Below are positions 26,998 to 38,272 of a DNA stretch of 64,000 nt, one piece after another. The first letter of the stretch is position 1, and every line of letters begins with the position of its first letter. The translations under genes and the position numbers were made by a program. The notes below the pieces were generated by a model. The model was not told the DNA's origin, did not search any database, and saw nothing but the letters and a program-made list of their open reading frames with translations. The stretch is taken from assembly GCA_964036045.1 (NCBI GenBank), contig OZ038383.1, forward strand, positions 94,310,086-94,374,085. The letters are read 5' to 3'. The stretch is from Eutreptiella sp. 'Long Island Sound 2002'. Lineage: Eukaryota > Euglenozoa > Euglenophyceae > Eutreptiales > Eutreptiaceae.

Positions 26998-29403
26998 AAG
27001 CCCTGGAATTCAGGAGTAAATACTCAGAAAAATAGGCTGAAAAATGATATTGTGGCCATAATCATATGCAGCCCTGTGAAATCTCTTAGCATTTACTACT
27101 CAGTCCAGAACTCGACTACCTTCAATACCAGGTATGATCACTGCACCTCAGTGCCACAGTAGAGAATGAGTGGAATGACTTCGGAAAGTATACTTGCGAG
27201 TGACCTTTCTTACTACACAACTGTTACCATAGCATGATAGGTGATTACTTTGGAGCTAAAAATGCAAATACCAGACGGTCTAGAAGGATTGTGCTCAAAG
27301 CGATATATAAAGCATGGACAAGGCGTAGGAATCCTTAGGGAAGCCTTGCATAGCAAATGGAGATACCGATTTTGGAACATCAAGATCAAATCAGCAATGA
27401 ATGACGCTTGAAATGAACCGTAGCTGAGCTGCTAACTCGCCAGGTACCAAAACTTGAAAAAGTATTTGGACACCTGAAAAGCGCAAAGTGTAGCGCTGGG
27501 ACTCCCGTAACAGCGCGCGTCCGCCGTGCGGGACTGGGGGCGAAGCCTCCAAAGTCCAAAAACTTTTGAACGTTTTGTAAAAAGCGCTTCTGAAGCTGCA
27601 AAAAGCGCAGTTTTGTAAAACAAGGAATTTGGAAAACAACGAGCAGCGAGAAACGCGATTTTATAAAGTGAGGCTTACAGACAGGCAAACATGTTTGCGC
27701 AGGGAGGGTGCACAGTACAGCCATAGGGTAATTGTACGATTTGCGCGCATCAATTCACTACTGTGCGTTTAATAGGCGAGTGTGAACATCAGCCACACAT
27801 AGCACAACAGAAATGAAACATACGTGTTGGTTAGAGCTTGCACAACACGTGTAGCGTGTTTTTACAATGCTTTGCCGTCTTGCGCACGCTCTTGGTGCCT
27901 CGCAAGGTCTGGCTTGGGCTGGCATTCAGGCAGGATTCAGCAGGGAAACAGGCCGTCACGCATACAGAATAGCAGCGTACGCCGCGTTGTGCACACGTAA
28001 AAACTCCGAATCCAAGTAGGATGGAGGGCAAAGCAGTCATAAGGGACACATTCAAGGTTTGGGAGGTAGGGAGAACCTTTCTTGCTCGCTCTGTAGGACA
28101 GCATGCATGCATAGCGGAGGCGCCGCTATATGCGTCAGCGTCCCCTGTTTAGCTGTGGTGGGGAAAAGCTTCGTGACTCGTACTGTGCATGCATATCTTC
28201 ACGTGCAGGCACTGAAAACACTCATATGTTTCACCGTGCCGCTCACACATGCAGTGTGTGTTAGAGAGTGTAGGACCGTTGCATCTCAAAACGGCCAATG
28301 AAACTCTGGGGTGAAATTCCTCACTCGAAAGTTGTTCGGTTTCATTTTCACGAGTGTGGAAGGAGTGTGGAGTGGAGAGTGGGATGTGGGTTGGAGGCGT
28401 TAGCAAGGGGCACTCCTGCAAAGGGCTACTCCTTTGTAGAGCGTTAGGATCAGCGAGTGGGAGACTGGGAAGGCAGGGGATTGGAATGGGCAAGGGCGTT
28501 CGCGTTGGTCAGCGTACGCTGGCCCTTTTTCCCACGCTCATCTGATCTCTGACGGTTTTCTCCTGGTCTCCCCCTGTGTGACCCTCTCTCTTTGTTTTTG
28601 GGTAGCCCTAAAGCCGAGACCCTGAGGTAGATTCAGACACATGCTCGCCCTGCACCGCACATCCACGCACAGCACTGCACAGACATACTCAACACAACAC
28701 AATTTTGCGCGCCATTCACTCACTCTGCACGGATCACGTTGAGCTTCGGTTCTGCGTCCACACTTGCACGGGTGTCATCAGACTGGAGGCGAGATGCACC
28801 CAAAGCGTTGCACTGTTTCTTCAGGGATGCTTGGTGTTAGCTACAACTTGGATTGCCTTGGCGTGGCTGTGTGTGTGGGAAGTTGTAGGATCAGGGTGTC
28901 TTGCAGTGTAGGATCAGGCGTTAGCGTCTTTGACGGTTGGTGCCCAAGGCGGGGAGGTTTGCAGCCAAGGGGGTAGCCCTAGTTGTGGTTGGGCGGCCCA
29001 TGCAAACTCTGCTTGTCCTGCGGCCCACCCAGTTCCTTTGGGAGGTCCTGTCCCTGGGGAACACCAAACTCTGCCCCTCCGGTGGTGGATGCTTGACTGT
29101 TCCAAAATGGAACCAGGTGTTCATCACCCGTAAGAATCAGCTTGCTTAGCAGTAGTGTTTCACTTCTCTCCTAGGCAGCACACCTCAGTTGGGGCTGTTG
29201 ACACTCACACGCGCGCCAGTTGCACACCGCTCATCTCTCTCCCTCCCTAGATTGGTGAAACCTGTCCCCCGGCCTCGGAGTTCCCTTGGAAATCCAAGAC
29301 AACTCCCAGGCTAGTAAGTGTGAACTCACTGCTCAGTGAAACAGGGCGTTAGGACCATAGATGCACCGTTTTCACAGGTGCTATGAAACAGGAGGGAGTA
29401 GTC
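26998..29403. other. Gypsy-B long 3' non-coding region
   Basis: 2.4 kb between the Pol stop and the polypurine tract. Both strands carry only short ORFs without domains. It may be an untranslated region or hide an older insertion; no terminal repeats or tail were found. Confidence 0.5.
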
Positions 29404-29514
29404 TCACATCCCAGCACGCTTGCGGGCCTGATTTTGGGCTGACTGTAGAATGTCACGCAAATCCTGAGATTTGCAGTACTCAGCAAAACCCTCGTTGACG
29501 TTACCGTCATCGAG
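29404..29514 (-). pseudogene. pol: Gypsy-B Pol, extreme C-terminus
   Basis: The minus frame reads DDGNVNEGFAEYCKSQD, then LRDILQSAQNQARKRAGM and TGA at 29,404-29,406. It is separated from the rest of Pol by the insertion at 29,515-30,432. Removing the insertion and one copy of the 9-bp duplication leaves the two parts in phase, which supports the assignment. Confidence 0.7.
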
Positions 29515-30432
29515 GTAGGTAGGTAGGTAGGTAGGTGCACTCGGTTGTGGAGAGGCGCCCCATGGTTCCCCCTGGCGTCGCCCCTGTGAAGAACAGGAAG
29601 TGGTTCCGCGCGTGAAGAGGGGAGGCGGCTTACTGCCCGCTAGACCTGACTGGCGGCCCCCAACAAAGCTGCCCCGGGCAACACCGGGAGGGCTGATCGC
29701 CGCCAGCGTGACTGCCTGTCATGCCGGGAGGGTGGGCCCCCGTGCTTGCACACGTCCCCTCCTTTGGGCGGAACCCTAGGGGTTCACCGGACTTCCTGGC
29801 GTATCCCGTTCCCAAGGTATGCATGCATGTTCTTGGTACTGGGGTTCCGAGGTGCTTTGGTGTCGCACGCTCTGCCTCGAGTCCCAAAGCAGCGCAGGCC
29901 TTAGGATGCAGCCTTACCCCTGTTCTCCTGATCTCGTTTGGCCGGGTCACCTGCATGGCACGGGCTGCCTCAGTGCCCGGGCTATGGACACTGGGTTTCC
30001 TACTGTAGCGTGGCGCTTGTGTTTGGGTGTGGGTTGTGGTTGGGTTCGGGTTTCGGCTGCGCCCCGCCACTCCTGGCTCGGGTGTTAGGGTGTGTGTGCG
30101 CTTGTGTGTGCGCTCTGCTTGTACCCTGCCACTCCTGGCTGGGGTGTGCGGTGTGGCTGTGTGTGGTTGGGATCGGGTTCCGGCTGCGCCCCGCCACTCC
30201 TGGCTGGGGTGTCGGGGTTTGTGTCTGCTTGTGTGCGCGCTCCGCTTGCACCCGGCCACTCCTTGCTGGGGTGTGCGGCGTGGGTGTGTGTGCTTCGGCT
30301 CGGGTTCCAGCTGCGCCCCGCCACTCCTGACTAGGCTGTTGGGCTGTGTGTGTGCTCGTGTGCGCGCTCCGCTTGCACCCTGCCACTCCCCGCTGGGGTG
30401 CGCGGTGTTGGTGTATGTAGATCTTCTTCCCA
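29515..30432 (-). mobile_element. (ACCT)n-tailed insertion 1 in Gypsy-B Pol, with 5' tandem monomers
   Basis: The insert is 918 bp. On the minus strand its 3' end is an (ACCT)n tail (plus AGGT repeats, 29,513-29,536). It is flanked by GTCATCGAG (29,506-29,514) and GTCGTCGAG (30,433-30,441), a 9-bp target duplication with one mismatch. Its 5' end is a tandem array (30,050-30,412). The frames in it are repetitive and show no protein domain. A simple-repeat tail plus a variable duplication indicates target-primed reverse transcription, by a SINE or a truncated LINE. It shares the 14-mer CTCCTTTGGGCGGA with insertion 2. Confidence 0.65.
30050..30412. repeat. Tandem array, ~127-bp unit with ~64-bp half-units
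   Basis: CTGCGCCCCGCCACTCCT recurs at about 30,057, 30,184 and 30,310. The related CCTGCCACTCCTGGCTGG half-unit recurs at about 30,124, 30,251 and 30,378. Three imperfect units make up the 5' part of insertion 1. Confidence 0.85.
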
Positions 30433-30441
30433 GTCGTCGAG

Positions 30442-31488
30442 GTCGTCTAGGACGTCATAGTGCTTAAGCTGTGGGTAGCCCACGTTAACTAGACCTCCGA
30501 ACTTAGGATGAGTCTTGATCCACACGGATCCTCCAGCTACATCGGTGACCAGAAATCGTCCGAAGTAAGGGCTGTCCAGCGTGTTAGGCGTCCAGGCCTT
30601 GAATCTGGTGTGATGTACCAGAACCCAGTCACCAATTTGGTAGATAGCTTCTTTTCTTTTGCGGTTCTTGGTACGATTCTCCTTACTTCTATTCCTTTCC
30701 AGTACTGATCGGCATAGATCGGCTATCCTTTTTTGCTCGGTGAGCCATTCATCAACTTTAGGATTTCCTTCGCTCGCGCAGGGGAATTCGAAGGTGAAAC
30801 CTGGCCTCACTAGCAACCGTTCCGTAGAGGGGAAAAAAGTCGTGCTACTCACTTGATTGTTCATCAAGTAGATAGCATATGGGACTAGTTTTAGCCAGTT
30901 TCGGCTCTTCTTCTTCAGCATCAGAATCCTCATGACTGTTTTGAAACAGCCAATTGGGTGTTCGCACAGAGGATTCTTTGTTCGTAGGCAAGGAGTTCCC
31001 AACTGGACTTCCGTACCCATAGCTCTCATGACGCTTCGGTACCAACCAGTAGGGCTGGTAAACCGGATGTCTTGATCGCTGTGGATAATCTTGGGTAATC
31101 ATTAGACTTGTACCCATCCTTCAAAAATCTCCTTCACTCCTTCACCATCAACCTTCTTAGTAAGGGGAAACAATCGGCTGTAGCGACTGAGTCCATCTGT
31201 CACCAGGAGGGCGAAGTCATGGCCAGCAAATTTAGGTAACTCCATAAAATCCACGTAGAGGATGGAGTTCATTTGGTTCGGAGTCGGCAGATTCCTTACC
31301 TCACCACGATCCGCTGCAGTGTTAGCTTTAGCCTTAGTGCAGGGACACTCAGCAGTGATCTTAGATAAAATCTTCTTGAGAGATGCATCGCTACTCTTAG
31401 CGAAGAAATACTTCTGGAAGAACCAAAGAGTTCTCCCCACCCCAGGGTGACCATCTGTTTTGTGTGCCCATTCCAACATAGTTTCTTC
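30442..31488 (-). pseudogene. pol: Gypsy-B integrase region
   Basis: Minus frames 31,102-31,479 and 30,442-31,029 encode an integrase core. A His-rich finger precursor (HKTDGHPGVGRT ... CPCTKAK) is followed by Asp in LYVDFMEL, Asp in IHSDQDIRF and Glu in NPLCEHPIG. After the first Asp the frame meets adjacent TAA and TGA codons near 31,100, so the gene is dead unless suppressed. The C-terminal part has IGDWVLVHHTRFKAW and LKHYDVLDDLDD. Domain order and wording match Gypsy-C closely. No chromodomain is visible before the insertion at 30,432. Confidence 0.8.
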
Positions 31489-32701
31489 CTAGTCTTTGGG
31501 GACACAAATGAGGTCTTCCCTATATAGGTGAGTTGACGTGCGGGACCATTGTACTCCATCCAGGATCTTTGAGCTCCCAATCGTCAACTGGTCCAAGATG
31601 TCCGAGTAATCGGCCGTCAGGTCTTTCATACTCCAGGACATGAGTTTTTCTTTCCTCGTAAAGAGATCGAGATGTTGATCCGTCTTGGAGAAAGCTTCTT
31701 GGGCCATCATCCCAGTGTCTGCCCCGACCAAGGAATCAAAACAATTCCGTGATAGATAATCACAGAGTTTGTTTTTAATTCCCCGGATGTGGAATGTAGC
31801 AAGTCATAGTTGGCTCAGGTAGACCCACCATCGTCGTAGACGTTTTCCATCTGGCCGTGGTCTTTCCATAAAGTACTTCACGGATTCCTGATCACATAGC
31901 CACGTGATGGGAGTGGTACCCAGGATCCTGTGTGAACTAGCCAACACTAGAATTGAAGGTAACAGCTCCTGCTCGTAGGTGTGATAGTGTGAGCGGGCTG
32001 CATTCCACTTCAAAATTCCAGTGGCCAAGTGGAACTAGGCGCCATTCTTCGGAGTCATAGTCAGATTTCATGAATCCTTCTCTTGTGACATCTTGAACTC
32101 TTAGGCGATAATCAATGTCTTTACATTGATCCGTAGTTAGCTTTTGCCACTGTAATAATGTCCCCCCTCCTGCAACGTTACTGGCATCCGTGATTAGAAT
32201 CATCTCGCCGTAGCGTTGGGGTACTCCAAGTACTCAGCATTCTCGGATTTTCTTCTTGACGTCTTCGATTGCTTGCTTTACAATAGGTCCCCAGCGCCAC
32301 GGAGTATCCTTCTTGATGAGATCCGTTAGTGGTGCGCTGGCTTCCGTGAAATTTCGGAGATGCCGCCTGTAAAAATTACAGGATCCGATGAATTGTCGGA
32401 TTTTCTGAACTCCTTCAGCTTTAGACATAGAATCTGTTAGGTTGAAGTCCATCAGGGGCTTCATCTTTTGCTCCTGCGGTTTCCACCATCCATCTTTGAT
32501 GTGGGATCCGAGGTAGTCTGTCTCTGTCTTGAGAAATTCGCATTTCTCCAGCTTGATGCGGAGGTGATTTTCCTGACAGACGGAGTAGAATTCCCGGAGT
32601 AGTAGGGGATGGTCATCGATGGTGTTCGTCCTGAGGATGACATCGTCGATGTGAGCCTCCAGGACAGCACCACGCTTCAGGAGCTCTTGGACGGCCGGTC
32701 G
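31489..32701 (-). pseudogene. pol: Gypsy-B RT C-terminal half and RNase H (frameshifted)
   Basis: The RT catalytic motif EAHIDDVILRTNT is at about 32,630-32,670, in a different frame from the 816-residue ORF upstream. Next come the connection (IRQFIGSCNFYRRHLRNFT), RNase H start LITDASNVAGGG near 32,190, EWRLVPLGHW, YEQELLPSI and TWLCDQESVKYF. At least three frame changes occur, at about 32,700, 32,460 and 32,030. These are recent-looking indels in otherwise well conserved code. Confidence 0.8.
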
Positions 32702-35152
32702 TCATTTACACAGGGCGATGATTGGATTCATCAGCTCCTGGAACAACGCCTGGGCGTTAGCAATACCAAATGGCATTACCCGCCATTTGTAGACCCTTCC
32801 ATCCGGAGCAATGGATGCCGTTAGATCTTGGGCTCGCTCCATTAGCTCAATTTGCCAGAAACCGGACCGCTTGTCCATTTTAGTTTTGTATCTGCATCCA
32901 GCAGCGGTTTCCACGGTGTTCTCCATCAGAGGCAACGAACCACTGTGCAGTTTTATTTTCTGGTTGACCTTTTTGTAGTCGAACACCAATCTTTTTGCAG
33001 TGCTCCCTGGTTTAGCTACCAGGAAGCATGGACTGCAATGCTTAGGATAGTCCGTTTTTTTGTACTCGTAAACCAAACCGGCCTCCACGCATTCTTTGAT
33101 TTGGCGAGTAATCTCAGCGATGTCATCTTTTGATGCTGGGTACGGTCGACATCGAACTCGATCTTTGAGAAATTCTTCTCTTAGTTCTAGAACCATGGTC
33201 ACTAGTTTCTTCACCGATCCGGGTGGAGGTAACGGACCAAAAATGTCAGAGAAATGCAGGATGATTTTCTTGATCCTCTCGTCAACATCCATTTTGTCGA
33301 GCGAAATCTTGAGGTCTTCAGATGCGTGTAGATTGGACGCACCTAATTGTTGTTTCTTAGATTTTTCATCTTGCTTTGTCAATTTCTTGAGAGCTAGGAC
33401 CTGTTCGGGGTCCAAAATCATCTGATTCTCTTGGTGATCAATTTTCTTCTTTTCTTTGACTTTCTTTCTTAGTCTCTTGATGTCTTTCCGGCGTAATTGA
33501 TCTTTTCTTTCTTCTTTCTTCTCTTCTTCTCCTTCGATTTCTTGTTCTTCTTGTTCCAATGCTTCGTGCAATTCGTGAAGCATGACCAATTCTTCGCCGA
33601 CATCGAAATACGTCCCATCTTCTCCATCGTACTCGTCTAGGTGGACCATGCTTTTCCATTTTTCCTTGAGCTCCAGTTTTTGGAGTCTGTCAATTTGATT
33701 TAGTAGAAGGAGACGAGTTTCTTCCAAATCTTCTTTTGAGGAAGGGAACGAATTTTTACCCGGGCGTGCGTGTAGGAGACGGAGTTCACATTCGTCTCCT
33801 TCGCTCGTCATCGATTCAAGTGGGACGGAAACGTGTGAAAGAAGTTTTTCGGGGTTAGGAGTTTCGGAAGGGGTCGAAGGAGCCTCTAGAGGTTCTACTT
33901 GTTCCAAGAACAGGGTGGCGACCAAGTCGTCGTAGTCCATAGTGGTGTAGGAGTCGTTCGAAAAGGGTATAGTCGACTCGGAAGGAGCTTCAGATATACT
34001 TCCGCTTTCGTCAGAGGCTTCTTCGCTCTCTTCTTGAGTTTCCCTTGCCTCTTTCGGACTTTCTTGAACCACCTCTTCGACTTGAACCTTAGGCGTCGCA
34101 AACTTGTACTCTTCCTTGCTCCCGTCCACGTCCGGAAACCTTTTCATCATCTCTTCTTTTCCGTACCCGGGGTGGTGCTTTAGCACGAACTTCTTTATCT
34201 CCTCAAACACGTTTTCCATGGGGTTAGAGGACACGTTCTTCCCCGAGACTAGGTACATAGCGGTTCGCCAACAAGGCTTTGGCAAAACCTCTCCTTTTGG
34301 GTTAAGTCGGTAAAGGGGAACGTCAGGTAAGAGCAACTTTGTCACCGTCAACGTTTCGAGTATAGGCCCCCATAGCTCTTCTTTTTCTTTCCACTTCTCC
34401 CCTTCGGGAACAACCAACGCGACCGTAGCTTGGTCCACATAAACCTTCACCAACGTGTGGAGTATTTTTGAGAAAGGGGGGTTGGTGTAGAGCATCTTCC
34501 AAGCTGCCAACTTTCCCCAGTCATACCACCACGTGTTGTTAGTTTGGGGAGTACAAAAGTACTCCGTGTCGATGTTCTGTTTGTACGCAAAGAGTTCGAC
34601 AAAGTCGCCGTTACAAGTGTTAGGGTTAAGTCCCTGTTCTCGAAACGCATCACGCTTGGCGGCGGAGTCGAGGGTGTAGTTCTCCGTTCGGTGTAGGCTC
34701 AGGGTAGCGAGGATACTCTCTTGCTTCACCTCGCTATCGAGTGACAACGGAAAACTCTTGAGAGTCTTGAGCGTAGGTCTTGGACACTCTGTCTCCTTGA
34801 GGGGTATTGCTTCCCATTCTTGCTCTTCGTTCACCACCAACAAGTGAGTGGGCTCTTGAAGGGATAAATATTTTATCCACTCATTTTGCGCAAAGAAGTC
34901 CGTCCCCAATACGGCTTCAAAGGCGTCGGTGTCGAATCCTTGAAACTTTTGAAGTACCTTTCGGTCCCCCACTTGTACTTCTCCTTCTATCTCGCCTTCG
35001 GTGAGAGTGACTCCCCCTTCTCCCCTCTTTACCCCACAAACATTTTTGGGAACTAGGTCCTCGTAGTGTACGAACCTAGAGGAGACTAGGGAGACTGTAG
35101 CGCCGGTATCAAGGTATGCGTCCACCCATACACCATTGATAGCGACCCTCAA
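32702..35152 (-). CDS. pol: Gypsy-B protease, methyltransferase-like domain and RT N-terminal half
   Basis: An 816-residue ORF. The protease active site is YLDTGATVSLVSS near residue 17, with VLGTDFF near 95. A Dam/DIRS-like domain follows: FVELFAYKQN near 185, YTNPPFSKI near 223, VALVVPEGEKW, LLPDVPLYRLNPKGE and WRTAMYLVSGK, ending near 305. Then comes a long acidic Glu/Ser/Lys-rich linker (~310-640). RT begins near 670: CRPYPASKDD, HCSPCFLVAKPGS, TKMDKRSGFWQI and MPFGIANAQALFQELM. The ORF stops just before the catalytic IDD, which is in another frame. The start shown is the first ATG, close to the protease motif, so the protease may be entered from gag. Confidence 0.85.
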   Translation of the reverse strand: MRVAINGVWVDAYLDTGATVSLVSSRFVHYEDLVPKNVCGVKRGEGGVTLTEGEIEGEVQVGDRKVLQKFQGFDTDAFEAVLGTDFFAQNEWIKYLSLQEPTHLLVVNEEQEWEAIPLKETECPRPTLKTLKSFPLSLDSEVKQESILATLSLHRTENYTLDSAAKRDAFREQGLNPNTCNGDFVELFAYKQNIDTEYFCTPQTNNTWWYDWGKLAAWKMLYTNPPFSKILHTLVKVYVDQATVALVVPEGEKWKEKEELWGPILETLTVTKLLLPDVPLYRLNPKGEVLPKPCWRTAMYLVSGKNVSSNPMENVFEEIKKFVLKHHPGYGKEEMMKRFPDVDGSKEEYKFATPKVQVEEVVQESPKEARETQEESEEASDESGSISEAPSESTIPFSNDSYTTMDYDDLVATLFLEQVEPLEAPSTPSETPNPEKLLSHVSVPLESMTSEGDECELRLLHARPGKNSFPSSKEDLEETRLLLLNQIDRLQKLELKEKWKSMVHLDEYDGEDGTYFDVGEELVMLHELHEALEQEEQEIEGEEEKKEERKDQLRRKDIKRLRKKVKEKKKIDHQENQMILDPEQVLALKKLTKQDEKSKKQQLGASNLHASEDLKISLDKMDVDERIKKIILHFSDIFGPLPPPGSVKKLVTMVLELREEFLKDRVRCRPYPASKDDIAEITRQIKECVEAGLVYEYKKTDYPKHCSPCFLVAKPGSTAKRLVFDYKKVNQKIKLHSGSLPLMENTVETAAGCRYKTKMDKRSGFWQIELMERAQDLTASIAPDGRVYKWRVMPFGIANAQALFQELMNPIIALCK

Positions 35153-35214
35153 TAGGTAGCAATACCTCGGTGCCTCGTCTCGGTGTCCACCTAGGCTTCC
35201 CCCGGCGTTTGACC

Positions 35215-35770
35215 CGCGAGAAAGTCCTTGAGGTTCTTAGCTTGTCCTTCGAGCTTGAGAACTCTCTTTTGCTTCTTTTCTCGCTCTCATTCCGTCAACT
35301 CTTCCAAGGGCTTCTTCTCTTGAGGCTTTCTTTTGTCATCGTCTTTTCCTTTGCCTCCTTTTCCTTCGTTCGCCTTTCCTCCGTTTGCTTTTCCTTCACT
35401 TCCCTTTTCTCCTCCTTTCGCTTGGTCCTTTCCCCCTTTGCTTTGACCTTTCTTGTTTTGCTTTTGATCTTCTTTCCTCGCGTCAAGGCTCTCTTGCCAC
35501 GCTTTGTCTCATACGTTGTGTTTTGTCCCACAATTGGGGCAAAACACGGTGGCGAAAAACTTGGGCGTGCTGGATTTGTCCTCCTCGACTTCCCCTCGCC
35601 AATACCATTGCCCTTGGCCTTGTCCTTTGCCTCGTCCACCTTTTACACGGCCGCGACCACCACCACCACGGTTGCCGTTGCCTTGTCCTCGTGCTTGTTG
35701 GAAAGATACGAAGCACTCCTCAAATAGCGAGTGGGCAAAGGCCTCTTCTTGGTTCCTAGGGGCGTTGGAG
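35215..35770 (-). pseudogene. gag: Gypsy-B Gag nucleocapsid part
   Basis: Minus frames encode a zinc-knuckle start FCPNCGTKHNV near 35,530 and a long Lys/Glu/Gly-rich basic stretch (KGQSKGGKDQAKGGEKG-like) before the protease ORF. This is the RNA-binding end of Gag. The cluster is split between frames and has an in-frame stop after the knuckle, so the copy is broken. Confidence 0.5.
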
Positions 35771-35781
35771 TCGGCGTTGGT

Positions 35782-36820
35782 TTAGCCGTCTAGCCACTTG
35801 AGTTGCGCCATTGAGTGCAAGTTCTTCAAGGTAGTGTCGGACTTCCTTTGGAGGGCCAACTCGTAGAGAAGGTCAATGAAGGAGTTGAAAGTGTGTATTC
35901 TAGACAACCTCTCGGGAATAGCACGTATTTCGTCCATGGTTTTTGGGCGGAACACGAGGTAGGAGGTGTAGGATGGCTTTGGAGTCGTCGTAGTAGGACG
36001 TAGCCAATTGGTCCGTAAGCGTAGTAAACTTTTGGACATATTGGGCTATGTCCGCGGTTGTGGGGTATTCCTTCAACCGGGGGATACGCTCTATCTCTTG
36101 AATAAGCTCTAGGTCGGTAACGTAAGTGGGGTAGAGCTTTTCGAGCATAATCAGGAACCTTACCTAAAAGTCACCTTTCTTGAGTGCCCCTGAAACCACC
36201 TCTTTCACGTCGTTGTTATCACAACAGTTGATAACAAGGTCGGCCTTGGGTCTTTCGTTGAGGTCTTCTTGTCCCGTTGACCTCAAGAACCTCAGAAAAT
36301 CTTCGGCGTAAACGTCGAGGTCTCTACGCGAAAACTTGGGTAGTTTGGTTTCGGTTTGGGGTTTGAAAAACGCTTTGGTTCCTTTACCGGTATGTGGCAC
36401 CGGCTGTGTGGGGTCGGGGAGTAGCGCCATAGGCGCTAGTGGACCGAGTCCTAGAGCGAGGGCTTGGTCGCGGGTGTATACTTCGTAGGTAGTGGTTAAG
36501 CACGCAACGGCTTTGGGTGCTTTGGTACGGGGTACAAAGGGCGACCTGACTCCAGGAGGCACACAGGCAAGCCAGGTGCACACTCGGGTCAGAGGAGAGG
36601 GGTGGTAAGGTACACAAGCATTAGTGGTTAAGTTAGCGCTAGTCCTATTTTCTAAGTTTTGAAGACGACCCTTGAGTTGTTGCAAGGTCGACAAAAGGAT
36701 GGTGCTCTCTTCCGAAGAAGGAGAGGCTTCGAAAACATGAGGCCTGTTGGGAGCGAGAGGCTCAGAGAAAAACTTAGGCTCAGGAACCGGTAGGCACTCC
36801 ACGCACAATAGGTTCTCCAT
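35782..36820 (-). pseudogene. gag: Gypsy-B Gag capsid part
   Basis: Frame 36,164-36,820 reads TTLQQLKGRLQNLEN-like coiled-coil residues, then a Pro-rich linker, then LPKFSRRDLDVYAEDFLRFL, the start of a retrotransposon capsid domain. It continues in frames 35,900-36,148 (LEKLYPTYVTDLELIQEIER) and 35,782-36,039 (LSRIHTFNSFIDLLYELALQ). The capsid order is right but at least two frameshifts split it. It would form the particle shell. Confidence 0.65.
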
Positions 36821-36825
36821 GGATA

Positions 36826-37277
36826 GGGGGTTGAGGCATAGTGGCGTAAGTCACATTAGAACGCCATGGCACGGATTGAAAAGGATTAGTCGAAGACGAT
36901 GTGGTCCCCGACTCATGAGTCTGTGGGGCATTAGTAAATGAACCTTCAGGCTGTTCCATTTCTTGAACCATTTGTTGCAACCCACCACTCTGGTTGAGCA
37001 ACGATAGGACTTCCATAGCTTTCGCTAGCTCAGCTGTCGTCATGTTACTCGCTGTAGGCTCTGGACGTGTGGCTACAGCCTCAGCATTCTAAGGACATGT
37101 AGGCGCAGGAAAACGATAGGCTTTGAATCGAGATCCGTCAAGAGGTACTTCTGGGGTTCCAAACCCGGCCATGGTAGGCGCGACTAGTTCCTCATCGGAG
37201 ACAGGTATCACGAACTGCACGTCGTTTTCAGAAGCGCCCGTAGCTTCTAGGCTGCTTGGAGTTCTCACAGGGTCCAT
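36826..37277 (-). pseudogene. gag: Gypsy-B Gag N-terminus
   Basis: The ATG at 37,277 lies about 125 bases after the primer site and opens MDPVRTPSSLEATGASEND, stopping at 37,089. A second frame (36,780-37,043) continues MTTAELAKAMEVLSLLNQSG and QQMVQEMEQPEGSF. Both are polar and look like disordered Gag N-termini. One frameshift or stop separates them. Confidence 0.5.
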
Positions 37278-37400
37278 CTCAATTTTTCAGACTCGATTTT
37301 CTGAGTTCAGGAATTCTTCTCCGTCCCTTACTAAATTTCCAGGCTGGAATTGAATCGAAATTAAATGCAAGGGATACTAAATTTAAGCAGAGCAGGTTTT

Positions 37401-37411
37401 CTCTGCTACCA
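37401..37411 (-). promoter_or_regulatory. Gypsy-B primer binding site
   Basis: On the minus strand TGGTAGCAGAG directly follows the 5' LTR, the same initiator tRNA-Met-type site as in Gypsy-A. Confidence 0.8.
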
Positions 37412-38217
37412 GTCAGATTAGGCACCCTCCTCAACAACAGCAAAGTACTGGGCTCATAGAATTGTAGTCCTCCAGCTCAGTCCATAGCAAAAAGGGACTA
37501 TGAAACATAATCATTTTTTACACTCATGTTCACTCCTTACCTCTCTCCCACGCTCACCATACGGATATCCCTCTTGTAGTAAAATAAACCTAGTTGGGAC
37601 TTACCTAGGAAGCACCACGTGCTCCCTGGTGTTGCCGCCAGGCGCCTCTCCTCTATCTATCTCTCTTCTCTCCTCTAGTGTTTGGGGCTTGGCTTAGGCC
37701 TAAGTATACTCTTGGGATCCCCCAATACATGAAACATGCATGGGACCCACCAAATAGGAATTAAAATAAATGTAGAAGTGGCAACAACCATGGAAAAGGG
37801 TTGTAGTGTAAATAGATGTCCCTTAGGGGCCTTAGACTCCTTCGAAGGTAGTATGTGTGGTATCACTCACAAAATGAGTCGATCATGCATGACATGCATG
37901 ACAATCCATGATTCCAAAAATGTGATCATCCAAATTGGAAGAGTTATGAAAAACGAATAGTATAACCTTCTTAGGAACCCATAAGAGTGGTGTTGTGGTT
38001 GTGTTAGTTCTGGGCGAAAGTGAAGTTTTGGGTTGGAATGTGAAAAACACATGCTAGGGCGCCAGCATGTCATGACACATGATGCATGACACATGACACA
38101 TGATGCATGATGAATGATGATGATGACGAATGATGATGAATGATCTGAATCTGCTCTGAGTTCAAATAAAGTACACTCTGAGTTCAAAATATATACTCCA
38201 TGGGGCTCGATCTCACT
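37412..38217 (-). repeat. Gypsy-B 5' LTR (right)
   Basis: About 806 bp, matching 26,169-26,984 with scattered substitutions and a shorter ATG microsatellite. Divergence is clearly greater than for the Gypsy-A LTRs, so Gypsy-B is older, consistent with its frameshifts. The outer edge abuts the GC-rich element. Confidence 0.9.
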
Positions 38218-38272
38218 GGGAGCAGTCGCCCTCTGCCGCAGTGAGCCATCGGTGAGCCCGGGCCGCCGCGCT

